A stretch of DNA of 64,000 nucleotides from DATAOG01 sp963798075 (lineage in GTDB: Bacteria > Pseudomonadota > Alphaproteobacteria > Geminicoccales > Geminicoccaceae), in the NCBI GenBank assembly GCA_963798075.1, contig CAWCRU010000004.1, forward strand, positions 1 through 64,000, written 5' to 3'. Made by a program: the position numbers and the translations under genes. Shown piece by piece: positions 58,667 through 64,000 of this stretch (position 1 is the first letter of the stretch; each line of letters begins with the position of its first letter). A model generated the notes under the pieces. The model made no database searches. It worked only from the letters and a program-made list of their open reading frames with translations, and had not been told where the DNA came from.

Positions 58667-59796
58667 TCCCCTGCCAGCGCCATCTGTTCGAGCTGCCGGC
58701 CGACGTCGCCTATCTGAACTGCGCCTACATGTCGCCGATCCTCAAGCGGGCGGCGGCCGTCGGCGCCGAAGCGATCGCCCGCAAATGCCGGCCCTGGACG
58801 ATCACTGCCGACGACTTCTTCGCCGACAGCGAGCGGGCGCGCGAGACCTTCGCAGCCCTGCTCGGCGCGGGCACCGGCGATATCGCGATCGTGCCGGCGG
58901 CGAGCTACGGCGTCGCGGTCGCCGCGGCCAATCTGCCGCTCGCCGCGGGCGAACGCATCCTGCTGCTGGCCGAGCAGTTCCCATCGAACGTCTTTGCCTG
59001 GCAGGAGCTCGCCAAGCGGCAGGGCGGCGAGGTCCTGACCATCCCACGACCGCCGGACGGCGACTGGACGGCAGCCGTGCTGGCAGGCCTCGACGAGCGG
59101 GTCGGGATCACGGCGCTGCCGCACTGCCACTGGACCGATGGCGGCCTGCTCGACCTCGCCCGCATCGGCCTGCGCTGCCGCGAGGTCGAAAGCGCGCTCG
59201 TGCTCGATGCCACCCAGTCGCTGGGCGCCCTGCCGCTCGATCTGGAGCGCGTGCGGCCGGACTATCTGGTCTGCGCCGGCTACAAATGGCTGCTCGGTCC
59301 CTACAGCGTCGGCTACCTCTACGTCGCGCCGGAGCGCCAGGACGGCCGGCCGCTCGAAGAGAACTGGATCGTCCGCGAGGCGAGCTGCGACTTCGCCCGC
59401 CTGGTCGACTATCGCGAACGCTACCAGCCGGGCGCCAGGCGCTTCGATGTCGGCGAGCGCTCCAACTTCGCGCTCCTGCCGGTCAGCATCGTCGGCCTCG
59501 AGCAGCTGCTCGCCTGGGGCGTGCCGGCGATTGCCGCGACGCTCGCGGCCAAGACCGGCGCGATCGCCCGGCGTGCGGCCGCGCTCGGGCTGAGCTCGAC
59601 CCCCGCCGACCGGCGTGCCGGCCACTATCTGGGCCTGGGCCTGCCCGCAGGCATGGCGGCCGCCCTCATGGAACGGCTGGCCCGGGAGCGGGTCTACGTC
59701 AGCCTGCGCGGCGCCTCGCTCCGGATCACGCCCCACCTCTACAACGACGAGGCCGACCTCGATCGCCTGTTCGCGGTGCTGGCGGCCATGGTCTGA
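58663..59796 (+). CDS. Class V aminotransferase-fold PLP enzyme
   Basis: A 377-residue protein of the cysteine-desulfurase/kynureninase-like fold type I. YLNCAYMSPI near residue 18 is the usual first block; IAIVPAASYGVAVAAANL binds the cofactor phosphate; LVLDATQSLGALPLDLE holds the PLP-ring Asp and Gln; and YLVCAGYKWLLGPYSVGYLY contains the PLP Lys. The start is the ATG at 58663, overlapping the thioesterase stop. Whether it is an aminotransferase, desulfurase or lyase cannot be decided: no catalytic Cys loop typical of IscS is evident. Confidence 0.87.
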   Translation: MIPCQRHLFELPADVAYLNCAYMSPILKRAAAVGAEAIARKCRPWTITADDFFADSERARETFAALLGAGTGDIAIVPAASYGVAVAAANLPLAAGERILLLAEQFPSNVFAWQELAKRQGGEVLTIPRPPDGDWTAAVLAGLDERVGITALPHCHWTDGGLLDLARIGLRCREVESALVLDATQSLGALPLDLERVRPDYLVCAGYKWLLGPYSVGYLYVAPERQDGRPLEENWIVREASCDFARLVDYRERYQPGARRFDVGERSNFALLPVSIVGLEQLLAWGVPAIAATLAAKTGAIARRAAALGLSSTPADRRAGHYLGLGLPAGMAAALMERLARERVYVSLRGASLRITPHLYNDEADLDRLFAVLAAMV

Positions 59797-60505
59797 GACC
59801 GGCGTTCAGGGCCTGTCAGCGGTCTTCGCGGACGGTGACCGCGCGGCCATACTGGCCCGACGTCCTCGACCCACCATCCCAAGGGCCACGTGTTCGACCC
59901 TGCGAGCCCCAGCCAGTGGTACGACCACGCCCGCGAAGAAGGAGCGGCCGGGCGAGCGTTCCTATCCCGAACCACAGTGATCTGTTGCATCTTTGTAACG
60001 GCCGCTCGCCGCCATTTCCGGGCCAGGATGCGCGTGTCGTGGTTCCAGGGCAACAGGTGCTGAGGATTTTGCGTCGCAGCGGAATAAGAGGGTTGATCGC
60101 CGCACAGCTGCCAGTAGATGCTCGGTAGGTGATCAACTCTCAGTTCTAATTGGAGCGTGGCGGCTCGAACGCCGCACGCCGAGCCGGATGATCAGGATGC
60201 CCGCAGCCCCGTTCCCTCGTGCCCGCCGGCCGCTTTCACCCGGGAACGAGCCGATCGCGCCCTCGGACCGGCCGCTGGCGGGCGTCCGGCGCCGCGGGCC
60301 CGCCCGTAGCCGGTGGCCGGGCCCGTGACCGCCGGCGACGGCAACAGCGCCTCAACTATGGCGAGAGCGTTAGGATTCTCTTCACCATTCCCTCAGCATT
60401 TTGGTGGCGGCCGCGCTTGCTCGTCGCTGCCGGCCGATCCCGGATCTGCCTTCAGATCCGCGGATCCGGCCTGAAGTCTTCCGGACCCTCGAACCGGAGC
60501 GCTCG
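59797..60505. other. 700-base region without a recognisable gene
   Basis: Between the PLP enzyme and the first sulfatase. Frames are short or Arg/Pro-rich without recognisable similarity. The part 59960-60160 is less GC-rich. A promoter for the sulfatase pair should lie here; TTCCGGACC-type inverted segments around 60440-60490 were noted but not interpretable. Confidence 0.4.
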
Positions 60506-62023
60506 ATGTCCTCATCGACCCGTTCGTGCCTTTGGATGCCGCTCGCGGCCCTGCTGGCCATGGCGTCCTGCCTGGTGCCGGCTGCCGCCGCGACGACCGG
60601 CGCGCGCCCGGGCCAGCCCAACATCGTGCTGATCCTGACCGACGACGAGGACGTCGCGAGCCACCGCTTCATGCCCAAGACCAAGGCGCTCATCGAGGAC
60701 GCCGGGACGACCTTCGACAACTTCTTCGTCAGCTACGCGTTCTGCTGTCCGTCCAGGGCCTCGATCCTGCGCGGCCAATACGGCCATAACACCCACGTCG
60801 TGGGCAACGAATTGCCCTTTGGCGGCTACGAGAAGCTGCTCCAGCAGGGCCTCGAGAAGTCGACCGTCGCGACTTGGCTGCAGGCCGCCGGCTACCACAC
60901 CGCCCTGTTCGGCAAATACATCAACCGCTACGAGCCCAACCGCGGCGTGCCGCCCGGCTGGACCGACTGGTACGGCGGCGGCACCGACGCCCACCAGGGC
61001 TACAACTACAGCCTCAACGAGAATGGCCGGATCGTGGCCTACGGGACCGCGCCGGACGACTACGCCAACGACGTTTTGACCCGCAAGGCGGTCGCGGTGA
61101 TCAAGCGCTCGACCGCGGCCGGGCAGCCGTTCTTCCTCTACGTCTCGACCTTCACGCCGCACAGCCCGGCCGCCGCCGCGCCGCGCCACCTGCATCTGTT
61201 CCGCGATGCGGAGCTGCCGCGGCCGCCTTCCTTCGACGAGGCCGACGTCAGCGACAAGCCCAGGGTGATCCAGAGCTTTCCGCATCTCGAGGGCCATGCG
61301 CTCGCCTGGCTCGAGGACGAGTACCGGCGGCGGCTGCAGTCCCTGCAGGCGGTCGACGACATGGTCGAGACCATCGTCGGCGCGCTCAAAGCGACCGGCG
61401 TGCTCGAGCGGACCTACGTCATCTACACCTCGGACAACGGCTTTCACATGGGCGAGCACCGGATGATCGCCGGCAAGGACACGGGCTACGAGGAAGACAT
61501 CCGGGTGCCGATGGTCATGCGCGGCCCGGGGGTGCCCAAGGGCGGCCACATCGGCGCCATGGCGCTCAACATCGATCTCGCGCCGACCTTCGCCGACATG
61601 GCCGGGGTCCGGACCCCCGAGTTCGTCGATGGCCGCTCGTTCCTGCCGCTGCTCGCCGACCCGGGACATCCCTGGCGCCGGAGCTTCCTGATCGAGCGCC
61701 GCCAGCTCGAGCAGCAATATATCGATCTTGCCGAGCAGCAGGGGGTCACTCGCGACCAGCTCGACCGGCACGCCTACCTTGAGGGCCTGCGCACGCACGA
61801 GTGGGCCTATATGGAGTACGCCACCGGCGAGCGCGAGCTGTACAATGTCCAAGACGATCCCTACGAGCTCGACAACCTGATCGGGACCGCCGACCCGGCG
61901 CTCGCGGCGGCGCTCGCGGCGCATCTCGGCAAGCTCGCCCGCTGCGCCGGCGCGGCTTGCCGCAGCCTCGAGGATCAGCCGCCCCGCGACGGCAGCATCC
62001 GTCAGGCGGCGATGCAACCCTGA
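60506..62023 (+). CDS. Secreted type I sulfatase, copy 1
   Basis: A 505-residue arylsulfatase-family protein. A signal peptide (LAALLAMASCLVPAAAA) precedes NIVLILTDDEDV, where the paired Asp bind calcium. The sulfatase motif CxPSR is present in FCCPSRASILRGQY: Cys that must be oxidised to formylglycine by a dedicated enzyme, which is not in this window. SDNGFHMGEHR, GYEEDIRVPMVMRGPG and a C-terminal WAYMEYATGERELYNVQDDP match N-acetylglucosamine-6-sulfatase-like members. The start is the ATG at 60506. It probably releases sulfate from glycans or aromatic esters in the periplasm. A close paralogue follows. Confidence 0.9.
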   Translation: MSSSTRSCLWMPLAALLAMASCLVPAAAATTGARPGQPNIVLILTDDEDVASHRFMPKTKALIEDAGTTFDNFFVSYAFCCPSRASILRGQYGHNTHVVGNELPFGGYEKLLQQGLEKSTVATWLQAAGYHTALFGKYINRYEPNRGVPPGWTDWYGGGTDAHQGYNYSLNENGRIVAYGTAPDDYANDVLTRKAVAVIKRSTAAGQPFFLYVSTFTPHSPAAAAPRHLHLFRDAELPRPPSFDEADVSDKPRVIQSFPHLEGHALAWLEDEYRRRLQSLQAVDDMVETIVGALKATGVLERTYVIYTSDNGFHMGEHRMIAGKDTGYEEDIRVPMVMRGPGVPKGGHIGAMALNIDLAPTFADMAGVRTPEFVDGRSFLPLLADPGHPWRRSFLIERRQLEQQYIDLAEQQGVTRDQLDRHAYLEGLRTHEWAYMEYATGERELYNVQDDPYELDNLIGTADPALAAALAAHLGKLARCAGAACRSLEDQPPRDGSIRQAAMQP

Positions 62024-62106
62024 TGCCTCCCGTTGCCTCTCGCAGAGCACGGCGCCCGGGCCGCGACGGCCCGGCTCGCCTCTTTGGTCGCCAAATGGAG
62101 TGCGCC

Positions 62107-63606
62107 ATGTCGCCTGACCGCATCCTCGTCGCGGCCGGCTGGTCGTTGCTGGCCGCCGCCCTTGTCATCGGGCCCGGCCGGCCGCCCGCCGCGCTGGCGC
62201 AAACGCCGGCCGTCAGGCCCAACATCGTGTTCATCCTGAGCGACGACGAGGACGTCAGGATCCACGCCTACATGCCCAAGACCAAGGCGCTGCTCGAGGA
62301 CGATGGCACGGCCTTCGACAACTTCTTCGTGACCTATTCCTTCTGCTGCCCGTCGCGCGCCACGATCCTGCGCGGTCAGTATCCCCACAACACCCAGATC
62401 GAGGGGATCCAGCTGCCGACCGGCGGCTTCAAGAAGTGGCGGGCGCTGGGGCTCGGCAACTCGACCATCGCGACCTGGCTGCACGCCGGCGGCTATCACA
62501 CGGCGTTCTATGGCAAATACCTGAACCAATACGAGCCGCAGACCGACGGCGTCCAGCCGGGCTGGGACGAGTGGTATGCCGGCGGCGACAACTGGTCGAA
62601 CTACAACTACATCCTGAACGAAAATGGCCGGATCGTGCACTATGGCGAGCGCGCCGAGGATTATCTCACCGACGTGATCGCCGGCAAGGCGGTGCGGACG
62701 ATCCGCGAGGCCGCCGCCGGCGGCCAGCCGTTCTTCCTCTACCTCTCGACCTACACGCCGCACGCGCCCGCGACCGCCGCGCGGCGCCACGAGCACCTGT
62801 TCGCCGATACGCCCTTGCCGCGTCCGCTCTCGTTCGATGAGCCCGACGTGAGCGACAAGCCCTCGATCATCCGCAACCTGCCGCCGCTCAGCGGGCCCCA
62901 GATCCAGGCCATGCAGGAGCACTACCGCGCGCGGCTGCGCTCGCTCCAGGCGATCGACGATCTGGTCGAGACCGTCGTTAGGACCCTCGAGCAGACCGGC
63001 CAGCTCGGCCAGACCTATATCATTTATACCTCCGACAACGGCTTCCACATGGGCGAGCACCGGATGATCGCCGGCAAGACCACCGCCTACGAGGAGGACA
63101 TCCGGGTGCCGGCGATCGTGCGCGGGCCGGGCGTGCCCGCCGGCCAGCGGATCAAGGCGATCGTGCTCAACAATGATTTCGGGCCGACCTTCGCCGCGAT
63201 CGCCGGGGTGGCACCGCCCAGCTTCGTCGACGGCCGCTCGTTCTTGCCGCTGTTCAAGAACCCGGAGCGGCCCTGGCGCCGTAGCTTCCTGATCCAGCGG
63301 CGCGAGCTCGAGACTCACGAGATGACCGGGACGGCGCGGTTCGACGCGGTCCGTACCGCCGAGAAAATCTATGTCGAGTATGGCGACGGCGAGCGCGAGC
63401 TCTATGATCTGCACGAGGATCCCGACCAGCTCAGCAGCGAGGCCGGCCATGCCGAGCCGCTGGCCCTCGAGCTCCTGACGACCCGCCTGGCCGAGCTCTT
63501 GAACTGCGCCGGGGCGAACTGTCGCGAGATCGAGGATCTGCCGGTCGATCCCGAGCGGACCGCAGCCCATGCCGAGAGCGAGCTCAAGGTGTCGACGACG
63601 CAGTAG
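62107..63606 (+). CDS. Secreted type I sulfatase, copy 2
   Basis: A 499-residue paralogue of the preceding gene, collinear throughout: signal peptide to ALAQ, NIVFILSDDEDV, FCCPSRATILRGQY with the formylglycine Cys, SDNGFHMGEHRMIAGK, YEEDIRVPAIVRGPG and ELYDLHEDPDQL. Catalytic residues are complete. The start is the ATG at 62107, preceded by GGAG 8 nt upstream; an in-frame ATG at 62095 is an alternative. 83 nt after copy 1, likely the same operon. Both copies carry paired Cys near the end (NCAGANC here, RCAGAAC there) that may form a disulfide. Divergence suggests different substrate positions. Confidence 0.9.
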   Translation: MSPDRILVAAGWSLLAAALVIGPGRPPAALAQTPAVRPNIVFILSDDEDVRIHAYMPKTKALLEDDGTAFDNFFVTYSFCCPSRATILRGQYPHNTQIEGIQLPTGGFKKWRALGLGNSTIATWLHAGGYHTAFYGKYLNQYEPQTDGVQPGWDEWYAGGDNWSNYNYILNENGRIVHYGERAEDYLTDVIAGKAVRTIREAAAGGQPFFLYLSTYTPHAPATAARRHEHLFADTPLPRPLSFDEPDVSDKPSIIRNLPPLSGPQIQAMQEHYRARLRSLQAIDDLVETVVRTLEQTGQLGQTYIIYTSDNGFHMGEHRMIAGKTTAYEEDIRVPAIVRGPGVPAGQRIKAIVLNNDFGPTFAAIAGVAPPSFVDGRSFLPLFKNPERPWRRSFLIQRRELETHEMTGTARFDAVRTAEKIYVEYGDGERELYDLHEDPDQLSSEAGHAEPLALELLTTRLAELLNCAGANCREIEDLPVDPERTAAHAESELKVSTTQ

Positions 63607-63624
63607 GCCGGACGGCCGCGCGCC

Positions 63625-64000
63625 ATGAGGGATCGTCATGGCGCGCCGGGGGGCTGGCCCGCGGGCGCAGCGCGGCGCCTGGCCGCGGCCGCCGCATGCG
63701 GCCTGGTCCTGCTCGGTCTGCTGGCGCTGGGTGGGGCTGAGGTTTGGGCCGGCGCCTGCCCGAGCGGCGACGGGCCGCCCGATCAGGTGCTGGCGCGCCT
63801 TTCCTTGTACGATGCCGGGCGGGACGGGGCGGACGGCGCCGGCCGCAACATCGTGAGCTTCACCGAGGGTGACCCCGGCGCCGCGGCCGGGCAGGCGGTC
63901 GTGGCCGCCGGGCCCGACGACCAGGCCCCCGCGCTCCGCCTGTCCTACCGGCTCGATGCCGGCCGGCCCGCCCGGGCCGGTCTGCGGATCAAGCTCGACC
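63625..64000 (+). CDS. Exported protein of unknown function, 3' end outside the window
   Basis: From the ATG at 63625 the frame is open to the window edge (125 codons). A basic n-region and AACGLVLLGLLALGGAEVWA form a signal peptide ending near residue 42. The mature part begins ACPSGDGPPDQVLARLSLYD and continues with NIVSFTEGDPG and LRLSYRLDAGRPARAGL, beta-strand-like and without recognised family. It starts 18 nt after the stop of sulfatase copy 2, so it may belong to the same operon and act on the same extracellular material. A frame starting at 63638 is an overlapping shadow. Confidence 0.6.
   Translation, partial: MRDRHGAPGGWPAGAARRLAAAAACGLVLLGLLALGGAEVWAGACPSGDGPPDQVLARLSLYDAGRDGADGAGRNIVSFTEGDPGAAAGQAVVAAGPDDQAPALRLSYRLDAGRPARAGLRIKLD

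Overview
The window reads as a chromosomal segment of a very GC-rich Alphaproteobacterium, most likely a Rhodospirillales-type lineage. The indications are a bactofilin, an IalB-family secreted protein, an LptF/LptG pair, a DUF29 protein, an XRE regulator of an alphaproteobacterial type and strong G/C third-position codon bias. The genus cannot be named from the sequence. No prophage, CRISPR array, intact insertion sequence, rRNA or replication origin was found. At least eight genes carry one or two single-base indels, and restoring those bases gives full-length proteins. The assembly may contain uncorrected indels, or a cluster of genes may really be broken.

Layout. 1-10.2 kb: DUF29 protein (partial), a lone LivH-type permease fused to a lipoprotein-like domain, an FtsH paralogue, a small exported protein followed by two paralogous GMC oxidoreductases (both frameshifted), and a cyclase with a Baeyer-Villiger-type monooxygenase. 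10.2-11.3 kb: a visibly lower-GC patch with an IS630-like transposase scrap and an orphan secreted protein. 11.4-16.7 kb: uvrB (frameshift near its end), bactofilin, two tandem-repeat tracts, a small methyltransferase and a metallo-beta-lactamase-fold hydrolase. 16.8-24.9 kb: a glycan or small-molecule decoration island with four further methyltransferases (one FkbM), a tandem pair of GT8-like proteins, a conserved unknown and a tandem pair of 2OG-Fe(II) oxygenases. It meets tail to tail an lptF-lptG-ABC exporter operon (24.9-29.0 kb), which suggests cell-envelope work. 29.1-33.2 kb: tRNA-Val(CAC), phosphoglycolate phosphatase, glmU and glmS. 33.5-35.7 kb: a four-gene TolQ/TolR-like membrane operon with an unusual periplasmic domain. 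35.9-45.2 kb: AEC transporter with a C-terminal deletion, choline-dehydrogenase-type GMC enzyme, IalB protein, cysteine synthase, patatin, malonyl-CoA decarboxylase and a coiled-coil OmpA protein.

45.3-51.4 kb is the most interesting block: a DSF-type quorum-sensing module. It has an rpfF-like synthase preceded by an AT-rich region with a perfect 10-bp inverted repeat, a convergent rpfC-like hybrid sensor kinase overlapping it by 17 nt, and upstream of rpfC a REC-PAS-GGDEF-EAL protein in the place where xanthomonads carry the HD-GYP regulator rpfG. This appears to link a fatty-acid signal to c-di-GMP by a different output domain set.

52.3-64.0 kb: FIST protein, Nudix hydrolase, a CorA-family remnant, XRE regulator, penicillin-acylase-family enzyme (frameshifted) with a HAD phosphatase, a thioesterase-aminotransferase pair, two secreted sulfatases and the start of an exported unknown protein running off the window.
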